The position numbers were made by a program, and so were the translations under genes. Below, in pieces: positions 40,810-52,636 of a DNA stretch of 64,000 bases. Positions within the stretch are counted from its first letter, which is position 1; every line of letters starts with the position of its first letter. Under the pieces are notes generated by a model. That model was not told where the DNA came from, ran no database searches, and saw nothing but the letters and a program-made list of their open reading frames with translations. Origin of the DNA: Ophiodon elongatus (lineage: Eukaryota; Chordata; Actinopteri; Perciformes; Hexagrammidae); NCBI GenBank assembly GCA_016806645.1, contig JACSYO010001600.1, positions 2,850,001-2,914,000 of the forward strand, written 5' to 3'.

Positions 40810-41486
40810 ATTTCGACTCAAATGTCAGCTCTCAGAATCCAGGCTCCCACAGGAAATGACTGCATTCATAAATCATAGCCCCTCGCTAGTGAGCACAACC
40901 TCGTCAAATGAGTGAAATGTAATTGTTTCTTTAGTTGCACCATAACCATATAGAGATCTTTAATGTACTCCAGAGAGAGTGATGAAAACATGCTGGTGTC
41001 TTGCTGTGAGTGTGCGCGCCGGCATTCCACGCACTCATCCCTCATCTTTAATATTGCGCTGATCCACCTCTGTGCAGCTTATGCATACATTACAGCACAT
41101 TAACACAGGCAGCCTGGCGATTTGATGCCGCAGAAGTTAGCGATTAAATCTCCTTTAATTTGCTGTTGGGGAAACAAGGATTCACACAAACATTTCTCCG
41201 TTTAATTGTTGTCAGCAGATAGCAGTTTAAACAAGTTTCACGGAAACAAGTATGTGAGTGCCTTTTCATGAGGTCTCTTTTCCAATCGTTCATTAATCTG
41301 TTGAATTATTTATGCATTATCTTCCAGCAGGGGGTGGGTGGGAAGTTAATGCTGACGGAGGAGAGAAAATCACGATGGTGCGCACTAGTTAATGAATGCT
41401 GTGTTGCCTTTTACATGCATAAAATTGTATAACGTATAATGCACAATGTCTTTGACCTAGCTATGAGATATTGACTTGGGATGATT

Positions 41487-41487
<1 letters not shown>

Positions 41488-41524
<37 letters not shown>
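41488..41524. repeat. (CA)n microsatellite
   Basis: CA run of about 37 bp. Confidence 0.95.
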
Positions 41525-41530
<6 letters not shown>

Positions 41531-42735
41531 CAAGACACATACAGGAGGCAGCTCCAGCTCAGTTTCACCCTCTTGCCGATATCATAAACTCCCTGTCAGC
41601 TGAAAATACACTGCAGTCAGCAGAGCTGGAGCGCCTATAGCAGCAGTACAGCTTATTGCTGCCTCTCTGTCGCTGTTTTCCTCTACTAGTGGTCCCACCG
41701 GGTGTTCAACACCTAATGAATACGTATTGAATAGCTTACTCACTCACTGTCATCCCTGCACTATCACACTTTCCTCTCTTTTGGGCGGATGTAAGCTTGC
41801 AAGCTGGTTTGGATGGATGCTTTTAGACTGCTGTGCAGTTGTTACAATGGTGTCACATTACATTACAGTGGGAGTAAAAAAAATAAATAAAAAAAAACAC
41901 ATACAAAAGGGAGAAGGAGGAGAATGATCCGCCTGAAGCGACAAACTACCTCTAAGTTACGATGCTAGTGTCTGTGCTTCACCAAAACATGAAAAGGCTG
42001 TTATTTTTTTATGCTTGTATTCTGACACCCTCTCCTGGTCAAATTGTGCAATGACAACTTTTATAAATGCAGTAAGATTATAGTCTATCGGAGGATTTTT
42101 TTTATTTATCTTTTTTTTTTATTATTTAAAAAGGGACCATGTACAGTTCAAACATAAATGTCACCATTTGATGCACTGTACCAGATTATAGCTTCAGCAA
42201 ATTTGCATCTGTATTGTAGATCTGTATTCTATTATTCTACCACGAAGCATTCAGTGAAATACATTTCTAGTCCAGAGGACGTTATGGATCTTATTGTGGC
42301 AGGAGTTCTGTGCAGATAAAAGTTTCCAACCAAGTTCAAGGCATGTTTTTTTTTATTGTTTTTGTTGTATTATAGATATTAGATCACATTATCATGCAAA
42401 TAAACCTTCAGAAACTTTGCTCATCAGCTGATCTGTTTACTATCAACCTCTTAGAAACAGGAAAAGGTCAAATAGGCAAACCGATTCAGAACAATCCAGA
42501 AAGACAATCATTCGAAAATAGAACTTTATGTGACAAAAGACATCTAAAAATATGTACTATGTATTGTACCGCTGTACCTGAAGCACGTTTTGCATAAACA
42601 CAAACATCTTAAATGGAACAAGTTTTCCCTGCTAGAATTGATCTGAAGTATTAGTATAATAAACATTAGCTAGATCTTTAAAAATGTAATAGTGACTTTG
42701 GTTTAAACAGAAGCACTATGCAGAAGATTTTTCTC

Positions 42736-42741
42736 TTTATT
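42736..42741 (-). terminator. nup42: Poly(A) signal of nup42 (minus strand)
   Basis: TTTATT on the plus strand reads AATAAA on the minus strand, only ~30 nt beyond the nup42 stop codon. This implies a very short 3' UTR. Confidence 0.6.
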
Positions 42742-42771
42742 CCAAAAATGCTGTGAATTTTGCCGACAGCA

Positions 42772-45700
42772 TCATAGCACCAGCATGTCAACTGTGGGAG
42801 GCTTCAAAGGAATCTGGCCGAGAGTGAACCTCTTAGCCTTGAACTGATTCAGCTCCTCTGGAGTCATATTGCTCTCATGTGAAAACAGACTGTCCGATGC
42901 TCCGCCAGCAGACCCACCTCCTCCTGCTGCAGGTGGAGCAGCGGTCTTCCCAAACCCTCCACTTGTCTGTTCAAAAATACTGCCGCTTCCTGCTGAGGCA
43001 GGTGCTGCAGCCCCAAAACCGCTCCCAAATCCTCCTCCTCCTCCTCCTACGACTCCTCCTCCTCCGGTGTTTGGTGTCGAGGTGAAAGTGAACCCTGAGG
43101 CAGAGCCAAATCCTGAAGTGGCTGCTGGCTTGTTGGTGGACGGAGCAGCGAAGGAGAAAGACGAAGCGTTAGGAGCTGAGGAGGCTACAGCGGGGGAACC
43201 AAACCCCGAGGGAGGTTGTGCAGGAGCTGCCAAGGCACCGCCAAAACCGGAGGGCGGTGCCGCCGCCGGGGAGCCGAACCCACCGCTCGGAGCAGCAAAG
43301 CTGAAAGTGTTGGGCGTGGCCGGTGCTGGAGCCCCAAAGCCTAGATGGGCAGAAAGACTTAGAATTAACACGTGAGCAATGGCTCGTATGAATTTGATTA
43401 CCGAATCATTATATTCAGATGGGACGTGGAGTAAGATCATCTGCTCAAGCCCTGCATTCCTGAGAGATGAGGGACATATTAAAGCAATAGTTCTTTCTTG
43501 CATGAAGTTAGATGAAGCGACTCTCATATCTGTCCGTTGAATATGACTCTACAGCCAGCAGCCACCTAGCTTAGCATAGTTTAGCTTAGCAATTATTTTT
43601 ACGGGGGGGAAACTGCAAGCCCGACTATATCAGAAACAAAATCAACCTACCAGCAACTCTGAAGCTCACTATTTAACACAATATATTTAGTTTTCTTTAA
43701 TCCACACAAAAGACAAAGTGTGAATAAAACAACCGACTAACTATTTCGTGGCAGGGAGCAGGTGCGTCTTTTGATACTTTGCAAGAAGGAAAGGTTTCCC
43801 AAAGCTATTGCTTTCCCCCCCTCTCCTGTTACAATAAAGCAATACTTAATATTCACCTTTGCTTTCCAAGCTGGATGTCGCAGATCCAAAGACAGCAGCT
43901 GAACCAAAGTCACTCGAAGGTGCCTGAGGCGCTGGGTTGTTTATCTCTGCGAGCTGCAAGAAAAGGAAATGCCAAAACATGTTTACTGAATTTTTGTCCT
44001 TCATAATAATAGATGGGAGTATTGTTACAGTAACTGTGTGTGTCTGTGTCTCACCAAAGCTGTGCGGGTGGCTGGATTCATAACCTTCAGTTCCTGGACT
44101 CTGCTTCTCCACTGGTTGAGCAACTGATTGATACCATTAACCTGAACAAATGAAACAGGAGTTTCTTAGACTCACACATTTAGCTTTTACACAAGAACAA
44201 ACAAACAAACAAACAAACAAACAAACAAACAAACAACACACTAGACTAAAGATATCACCTCTCCTCTCCACTGAAAAGAATACTTGTATCCATGCAGAGG
44301 AGTCAAGTCTCTCCAGAAATACATTTTCTTTACTTGCTAATTGGCCTGAAGACCAATATTAGGAGTGAGATGAATGCGTGACAATACACTCACGTAGCCC
44401 TGCACGTCTCCTGAAGCTCTTGTGGAGTAATACTCCAGCCTGAGCTCTTCTGGAGAGAGATCAGTGAAACCTGTAGACAAGAAACACCAAACATAATCAG
44501 GTCTAGTGTCTACCTATAACAACAAAACTCATGTAATCAAATGTGCATTTGATACAGACCAGATAAAGATGTCTTGAAGCTAGAATAACACGAAAACCCC
44601 CACTGCCCCGAACTCTCCCAGGCATCCATGTCCATCTGGATGATCTCCCTGGGTGACCGTGAGACAGACATCACATGAAGGAATTCATCATGACGACATT
44701 CATTTTTCATGCTGCACAACTGTAAAAATACAAAAAAAACAGACTCACAGTTTTTTGTCATCATCTTCCTCACCGGCTGGCACCTGCTGTCCTCCTCCGC
44801 CTCCTCCTCCTCCTCCTCCTCTTTCAAAGGTACTGGGAGTACCAAGCGTTGCAAATCTGTTTTGAGCCGAGAAGCTCACATTATCTCTTCTCCCTCCTCC
44901 TCCTCCTCCTCCGCCGCCTCCTCGGCCCCAGTCGTTCCCGCCACCTCCTCCTCCTCCTCCTCCTCCTCCTCGGCCCCAATCATTACCGCCACCTCCTCCT
45001 CCTCTGCCCCAGTCATTACCGCCACCTCCTCCTCCTCCCCCTCCTCGGCCCCAGTCATTCCCGCCGCCGCCGCCGCCGCCTCCTCTTCCTCCTCCTCCTC
45101 CTCCTCCTGCTCCTGCTGCTTGACCCCAGTCAGCTCCTCCACTTCCTCCTCGACCCCATTCCTCAGTTCCATGAGAGGAGAAAGATGAAGGCTGGATATA
45201 GCCTCCTTTTTGCTGAGAAGGATTCACCCAGACTCTGTTTCCAAACCCTGAAACCAACATGTACACCAAAACCAGTCAATACCAATACCATAACCATGAC
45301 AAGCATTCTATTGTAATATTGTAATTCAACTACTGGCACGTATGTGCACTCTGTATGTATGACACCTATAGCATGGCTGTCTGTCCTGAAAGAGACACGT
45401 CCCTCCACCGTTTTCCCCTTATTTCAGCTCAATAACTGGGTTTGTGTGTCCTCCAGAACTAACAGGCTCATGATAGAAAATGCTGCATGTTGTACAAATT
45501 GTGATGCCCTTTAACAAATGTGTGATTTTAGCTCATATAAATAAATTTGACTTGACCTCCAGTCTATCACAGTGTAACGCTACCAGTAGAACTTGTGTAA
45601 CCACACTATGTTTAACTGGACCCCCTTTATTGCTTACATTTGGAAACAGCACTGCTTTGAATGTTCCACTCGTTATACAAACATGCAAAGTCATCCATGC

Positions 45701-46249
45701 AGCCAACATGAAATACAACACTAGACATGAAGGCTAATTGCTCATTTCTGCCGTCACTTTAGTAGACACACTGAATGAAACCTATCCTTCCATAGTTTGT
45801 GATGCTGTTCAACTGCCCTATACTGAGAGGGTCTAATATTTAGTCTCATCTTATTGATGCAAAGTAGCAACAACCCTAGCTTCTAGGTCCCGAAGTAACG
45901 GTAATGTCAACAAATGAGAAACGAAAGTTCATTCTGCCTGGTTGCCTGGTGAAACGTTTAGCTGGCCAACGCAGGGTTTTTCCACAACAGGAGACCAGTT
46001 AACGTCACATAAATGCGTTGTCCAGTTTCCGTTCGGCTTTACTTATTGCGCCTTGACGTTACCTCCGCCTCCTCCTCTGGGCTGCTGCTGAGCAGGAGCG
46101 TTGTAGCTGTTGTTGTTGTTGTATCCTCCTCCACCTCCTCCTCCTCCTCCTCCTCCTCCTCCTCTGCTGTTTCCTCCACTCGGATGGTCATTCCAACATT
46201 TGTCGCCGTAACGACATCGGCCCTGAAGAAAGAAGTTGCACACGGGCAT
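42772..46249 (-). CDS. nup42: Nucleoporin 42 (NUPL2/hCG1), CCCH zinc-finger FG nucleoporin
   Basis: The family sits on the cytoplasmic face of the nuclear pore, where its C-terminus contacts Gle1 during mRNA export. Coding exons in transcript order are 46249-46063, 45247-44749, 44648-44560, 44470-44394, 44141-44055, 43953-43857 and 43340-42772. They sum to 1605 nt (534 aa) with all phases closing. The N-terminus is a CCCH finger (C4, C12, C18, H22: C-x7-C-x5-C-x3-H). Residues ~30-215 are extremely Gly-rich with repeated WGRGG. Next come a [11 protein letters not shown] motif and [14 protein letters not shown], both close to human NUP42. The last exon holds scattered FG/GFG repeats (GFGSP, SGFG, FSFAAP), then MTPEELNQF and [11 protein letters not shown], the conserved C-terminus. 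The start is the ATG directly before the finger. Upstream in-frame sequence is not required. Donor and acceptor for exons 2-3 were chosen because they restore [16 protein letters not shown], matching the human spacing. Human NUP42 is ~423 aa; the excess lies mainly in the Gly region. Exon 2 is built on (CCT)n triplet tracts on the plus strand. Confidence 0.93.
43481..43760 (+). repeat. Copy of the TTAGCTTAGC repeat family in a nup42 intron
   Basis: AAAGCAATAGTTC, GCCAGCAGCCACCTAGC, AAATCAACCTACCAGCA and TGAAGCTCACTATTTAACAC follow the family order. The copy lies in the last nup42 intron (43341-43856). Confidence 0.65.
44193..44235. repeat. (AAAC)n tetranucleotide repeat
   Basis: About ten AAAC units in the nup42 intron between exons 44470-44394 and 44141-44055. 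Confidence 0.95.
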
Positions 46250-46342
46250 TTCTACAACAGGGTTTGCTCGTGTCAAATGCGGCGTTTCTTATCCGAGCCT
46301 CCAATGTTTTCGTGCGACGCACAAGCTGGTGTCGCAGGGGAT

Positions 46343-46350
46343 TTACGTCA
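46343..46350 (-). promoter_or_regulatory. CRE/ATF-like site upstream of nup42
   Basis: TTACGTCA (TGACGTAA on the minus strand) lies ~95 bp upstream of the nup42 start codon in a locally CpG-containing stretch. It resembles an ATF/CREB half-palindrome. Promoter activity is inferred from position. Confidence 0.35.
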
Positions 46351-46966
46351 TCAGTCGCGAGCCTGCACACCCGGCCAAAAAAGGCGTTTATTTGCTTTTG
46401 TGTATATTTAAATATGTATCTGATGATTATTTTTGAAATATTACTGATTGTTGTATTTTTAACTGATTTGAAATAGAGAATATAAAAGTAAATAATAAAA
46501 AGGCTCAACATTGACAACAGTGACCCCACGTGGTGGTTGAGTTAGTGTAAAGTAACCCTTTTCACCTTTAGAAAACACACACTGCACGACCGTTTAGGAT
46601 CTCTTCCACGAACCATAATGTTTTCAGGAGCAGGAATTTACATCAGATCACACATTGTTAAAAGGGCACACTTCACTTCAAAGAATAGACTAAATGTGAT
46701 TATCAAGCTACAAATGATCTGCTTCATAATCCGGCAGCGAGTGTTTTAATATACATTAGTTAATTTTCTGTTATTAGCAAGTCCAGAAATATTTTCTATT
46801 TTATCAAGAAAGCGCCCTAGCACTAATGTGCTTTGAGCTTAATAAATGACCTGCAGGCCCATACAGGTGTTTGTAATTATTCTGACTGAGAACTTTGCAG
46901 CACGTTTTCTGAGTTCTTTAAACTCTACACTCATAGTTTCCAGATTTCTACTGTGGACCTCGCTAG

Positions 46967-47556
46967 CATGGCTGGATTAGACTGTTAGAGGCCCCGGGGC
47001 AAAAATGGACCGTTGGGCCCTTAATACACGACATGTTCAGCTAAAGCTTCGTCAAAATTGGTCAGACGTGGTTATACCCAAACAGAAGCATGTCTGCATT
47101 CATGTACTTGTGTGGAACATGTTTCTGCCATAAATTCCCATCAAATTCAGTGTACAGCTGATTATACATAACTGCTTCTTTATATACCTAGAAACCAAAA
47201 TGTCTTCATTGAAATTGTACTAATTGACCCCAGGTTTACTGTGTGTTTATTCATTTGTTGTCAATTGATTAAACATATTTTTATTTCGGAATATGTATGT
47301 GACAACGATATAAACTAAAATAATACAAACTAATTTAGCTAAAATAATGAAGGTAATTGACACAGCGTGCCTCTACAGGACACAACCTAAAGATTAGGTG
47401 ATAATGCAAAGGGCATCGTAATTTAGTGGCAAATCTTTTAAGATTTCCAGCAATTTTTGAAAATAATTGTGATGGGAAAATATGTGTATCACTAACATAA
47501 TCAAATTGTTGAGGCCATGGGAGAGTTGCCCTCCTTGCTGTTGGTAATCCAGCCCT
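46967..47556. mobile_element. Probable nonautonomous hAT-like transposon relic
   Basis: Left end CATGGCTGGATTA and right end TAATCCAGCCCT are inverted copies with one mismatch. Subterminal GGCCCCGGGGC and ATGGGAGAGTTGCCCTCC recall the CAGGGCTGGATTAACC...GGCCC ends of hAT elements. No clean target duplication is visible and no transposase remains. Confidence 0.45.
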
Positions 47557-48313
47557 ACTGGCTAAATGTACCTCATGAACTGGAACCTGAGTGCATCAAC
47601 TAATAATAAAATAAGTGTGTCCCACTCTAACAGGTGCAGCAACAACAAATCTCTTCAAGGTCTCACACAGAGTAATGCTGCTTGTGATCTTAGTCATAAC
47701 AATATACATCTTAAAATGAGCAAAGACTTTTAATACAAATAAAATAAAAGTTGTATTGTTTATAGCTTTGTGACAGAGCAGAGGGCTTAACCTCAAAAGT
47801 AAACATTTTCCTTAAATATTTCCAAGAAAAATGAATGCGATTTGTCATTTTGCAACACATTTCTTTGTCTTTGGGAGATACATCTTATGCAACATAAAAA
47901 GCTTTATTTGACATTTCTGTAAGACAAAAGGATATACTTCGATAGAGTAATAACACAGATACCTAAATGCAAAGATTTTTCAAAATGTAATAATATAGTT
48001 TTTCCAATCAACAATAAATTAGAATGTTAACGGACAAATAGGAAAGTGGAAGCAAGGCCATGGCAAAGGTAGCTTCATTAAACGTTAGTTACAAATACAC
48101 TTCATCAACATAAAACAACATCAATACTGCATCTTAATATAATGTAGCTGTTTCTATTCAATGAAAGTATTTTAGGGAATGTTAAATATATATTTTTCTT
48201 GATATAAATATATAATATAAGCTATAAAAGAGTGAGACACATCTATGAACCATGTCAGAGCTGCACCTACGCATAAGAATTCATTACATAAAATATTTAT
48301 ATATACATATATA

Positions 48314-48353
48314 TATATATAGATATATAGATATATCTATATATCTATATATA
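48314..48353. repeat. 40-bp perfect TA-rich palindrome
   Basis: The centre AGATATATAGATATATCTATATATCT is self-complementary, and the symmetry extends seven bases on each side. It lies just beyond the gsdme stop codon. Confidence 0.85.
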
Positions 48354-48503
48354 GATATATATATGATACGTAGAAAAATAGTAAACAATATGAAAAAATA
48401 CATAATGATAATGATAGTATAACATTTTTATCTCAATAAACTTCACAATAAAGAAAGAAATAGAGGAAATACACACACAAAAGTGCTCATGCAGACACTA
48501 CCA

Positions 48504-51500
48504 CTACTTTAGCCCTTTGCACAGCAGGCACAATCCCTGTATGCTGAGACAGAGGACCAATGGGAGAACTCTTGCTTTGTTTCCTGTCTCCGTCCACATC
48601 CTCTGGCTGTCTCTCTTCAGTGTCACATTGGCGGAGCTGAGCAGCTGCTCCGCCAGTTGGAAGGCCTGGTTGTCTTGCAGCGGGACCGGAAGACACTGGA
48701 CGGAGAGAGGCTCGCTGCACTCCTTTAACCTGCAAATCTGGCGAGAGAGATATAAACACATGGATGGATGATTGACAAAAAGATAATAATTTGCCTTGAA
48801 TCTTACTTTGCTTTTAAGGAATAGTCCGACATTTTGAGAAATGTGCTTATTCGCTTTCTTCGCTATAGAGTGAGATGATGTCCAACTACATCTTAAAATA
48901 ATCTTCTTTTTTACAATTTTTAAAAAAAATAATTGACACTTTTTGCGCTGATAGAATCAAATACATAACTTAATAATAATAATAATAATAAACCATTTTA
49001 AAAGCTAAAGAAAAAAAATGATAATAATTTAAAAAAAATATTTCAAACTCATGTAGTCAACAGCAGTGGTTCTCAACTGGTCTGGCTGTGGGACCCACCA
49101 TCACCCCTTAATGACAAGCCGCGACCCAAATCGAGGAACATTGTCGTACTTACGTTTCGCCATGTTTGATTAGAAAACTAATTTCGGGGGTCACGGTGTT
49201 CTTCTATGCTGTAAAATGGCGGGGGTACGTGAAGATTTAAAAATATATATATTCAAAATTAGCATCGACTAAAAATCCTTTAAAAATATTTATTTAATAC
49301 ATTTTCAATAAAATATAAGTGTAAGCTCATAAGCTGAATGTTATATTCAGTAGGCTATTCAATTTCATTATCCTAAAAACCCAGAGTCTCCCCCCATATC
49401 AGGATGGTTTGACCCAACCTGGCACACGCCCCCTGTCATCACCTGTCAATCACTGCCGCTTTGAAAAACTCAAACAAAGTGGAACGTAGCAGCAATGCTG
49501 CTGAAAACATGGAGGACAAGAGCAAAACAAGTCGAAACCAGAGCCGGCAAAAAAAGTGTGAATAGAGGACACTCCGCTGCATAAAAAATCCCCTTCAAAA
49601 TAAAACCACAGGATAAAAAAAAAAAAATGTTTCAAATCTTTTTCAAATTTTTTTTTTGCCCAGGCAAAGGCCCGTGAAAACGGGTCCGCGACCCACCAGT
49701 TGAGAATCACTGGTCAACAGTATGCAGTAAATTAAACAAGTTCACTAACCAGTGTGTCGAAGGCCTCCAAAAAATCCAGATGACTCTCACTCAAGAGGCT
49801 CAGAGTTTGATCAGGCAACTCTACAAAAACAATAAAACACAACAAGGTTAACCTGTAGTAGTACTAACTTTGTTTTGCTCAAAGCAGTGAGGGGAAATGT
49901 TGCCCTATTCAGTCGAGAGTTCACCCTCACCTTCCATGGCACTGACCAACAGGTGAGCTGTGTTTAGGTGGGATGGGGGATCACACTGGCTGCTCTCAGT
50001 GTGGCTGTCCAGTAGGGCTAACAAGGATTCTCTCTGACTCTCCGGCAGTTCTTCATGCTCATCTTCATCGACTGTTTCATCACTGCACAACTTTAACAGC
50101 TAACAGAGACACAGAGAAGAGGCAAAATGGAGAAAATCAAAAATGTAAAAGAAAAAAAGAGAAATGGTATTTCAAACTAGTGTCAAAGATGCTATCAGAC
50201 ATCCTGTCATTAAATAAAATAAACGGGTGTCGGGTGACTGTCCACTGGGGTAAGTCTAGTTGACACACAAATAACCACACGTCCCCCTGTGGCGATGAGC
50301 CAAAAGTGAGTCGTGGTCATAACACACCTGTGCTGTGTTGGTGTCGGGGTCATGTTAGTGGGTCACTCACCAAACACTCCATGGAAGACAGAGCAGTGCG
50401 GTCCCTCAGAGCCTCTTGGAAACTCTTGAACAAGGCCCAGCGAGTTGACTGGGGGAGCTCTGCCAGAGGAGAGAGGTCTATCTCCTGTGATCCTGGAGGA
50501 GACCGGGAGATATATTGCATCAGATTTGAAACTGACACTCAACAACATGCTGCACAGAATTTGGCAGTTCATTGCCTCAGTTAACAACCTTTGATATGCT
50601 GCGTGGACTACCGTTTGATGTGGTTGAGTGTTTTTTTCTCATTATTCAATTTGATCAACACATGCCCTTCCATATTTGGCCATGGCTTCATTTTTCATTA
50701 TATTCAAGCACCAAACTTGTCAAATAAATGTTAATACAACCATTCTTTTTTTTGATATGATAGTTTTTTTACAAACTGTTACAGAGTCCTTGTCAGCTCA
50801 ACCTATTACCATAATTCTTGAACACATGATGTAATTACATTCACATTTTGATTACAAATGTTAATTGATCCAACTCAAATTTTGCACTCTTTTTATTGCA
50901 GTAAAAAAGTGCTACTTCTCCCAAAAATCGTCTTATTTTCCAAAAACAAGCATGATTCTTTTTTATCACCATGAAGATTTTGATGCAGACTGAAATGCAG
51001 ATGCAGATTAACGACAGATTAAGAGCAAATTTAGAGGATTGTGTAACCTTGACAGGGCTTTGTTCTCGTTTTTATTTTCAGTTAGTAACAACTGATATGT
51101 TATTTTACAACCGAAGGGGCGAGTTGGACAGGGTTGTACTATGCTGCATTTGGAAATCTGAGAATGGAAAACTGACTATTTGGCAAAATTACAAGGTCAC
51201 ATTTCTATCACTGCATAAAGAGGTGTAATATTACTGTCAATGACAGATTAATACAAAATACCTTAGCATTGTTTTTAAAGTTGCAATAACTCCATGCTCA
51301 TATCTAGATAGTTTAAGTTACAGGCTTTGCTACAGAGACTGGTCACCTCAAACATATGTCAGAACAAATAACCATTCCAAACTATTTCTTGAATCCACAA
51401 TGACATCTGTTATAAAAAAAAAGGGAAGCTATTACATTTCCATCATTCCTCTAATGTGTTTCACTTCCTCACAAACAAAAGAAAAGAAAAAAAAAAGGAA

Positions 51501-52263
51501 TTGTAAATGATAAGCGTTATAGTTATTTAATGAGTTACTAGCTAAAGTCAATGCATGAATGGACACAAACCATTTGTCAGTGCACTCAGAGCTACTTTCA
51601 ATGGAACCATTTCCCCATTGCACCCTTTGTCCACCGCATCCAAGAAATGATCTGATGGCCAGGAGTCGGCCACAATGCCTCCCATTGGTTGTAGGCATAT
51701 ATCTGAAAATACACACAACATCATAGATATCACACATAGGGTAAAACGGATGAATGCGCCCACAAGTGCACAAGCATATATGTAAAGACACAATCAAAAC
51801 ACATCAATGAACATCAGCCTGTGGGATGTTAAAAATTATGATCTATTGCTATTCCTATTAAGTGGGGATGTTTGCCTAACCATCTGCTCGGCTTCTCTAT
51901 TCTTTGCAATATTTAATGTACAAATGGGACCTCTTTCTATTTCCACAGGTTACGTTTGCACAGTATTTAAGATGCAAAGCTACAACAGAACAGTGTGTCT
52001 AGGAGTTGGTGGAATCGGAGAGAATGGAGAAGTGATGTTGTGATTCATACGTTCCCTTCAGTCTGCCTCTCAGTAACCTCATACACTCTCTATCACACAC
52101 AAGCGTGCACATGCACAAACTCACCAAAGTGCCCATTTTTTTTAATCTCCAGTTCCATGACGCTATAAGCAATGACTGTACCAGAGGGGATCTCCAAGGA
52201 AACATCGCTGTCCACCTCAATGTTGTTGCTGTCCTTCACACACACCTGAGAATACACATATAC

Positions 52264-52346
<83 letters not shown>

Positions 52347-52584
52347 GTATGATTTTTAAATCTGGTGAATTATTTTTGGATTGAAAATATTTGAACTGCT
52401 CGACGCGACAAACACAAATATTCAATCTTTCCCCCAGAATATGACACTAACAATTTTAATAATGATAACAACTATCTGTTACTTCAGAATTGATGAATAA
52501 ATTCCCATAACAAACCAGTTAATTATTGATTGACATCACATTGAAACTGTAAAAAAGCTATTTTGCATGTTTTCTGAATTTCTT

Positions 52585-52636
<52 letters not shown>

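Larger units (their letters stand above)
37886..42715. other. Intergenic region between rims3 promoter and nup42 3' end
   Basis: No gene is supported. It contains a repeat-family copy (38196-38372), a (GT)n tract (40775-40808) and a (CA)n tract (41488-41524). The stretch 40840-41440 is unusually free of simple repeats and carries AT-rich homeodomain-like words (TTTAATTTGC, TTTAATTGTT), so it is a candidate place for regulatory elements. This is inference only. Confidence 0.55.
46351..48503. other. Intergenic region between nup42 promoter and gsdme 3' end
   Basis: No coding gene is supported. It contains a probable hAT relic (46967-47556), a candidate minus-strand poly(A) hexamer (TTTATT near 47904) and a TA-rich palindrome (48314-48353). 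Part of the right half is presumably gsdme 3' UTR, whose end I cannot place. Confidence 0.55.

Noticed and set aside
42869..43375. 168-codon plus-strand Pro/Ala-rich frame
   Set aside because: Antisense shadow of the last nup42 exon, which has homology on the minus strand.
44709..45316. Ser-rich and Leu-rich plus-strand frames
   Set aside because: Produced by translating (CCT)n tracts of nup42 exon 2 in the wrong strand.
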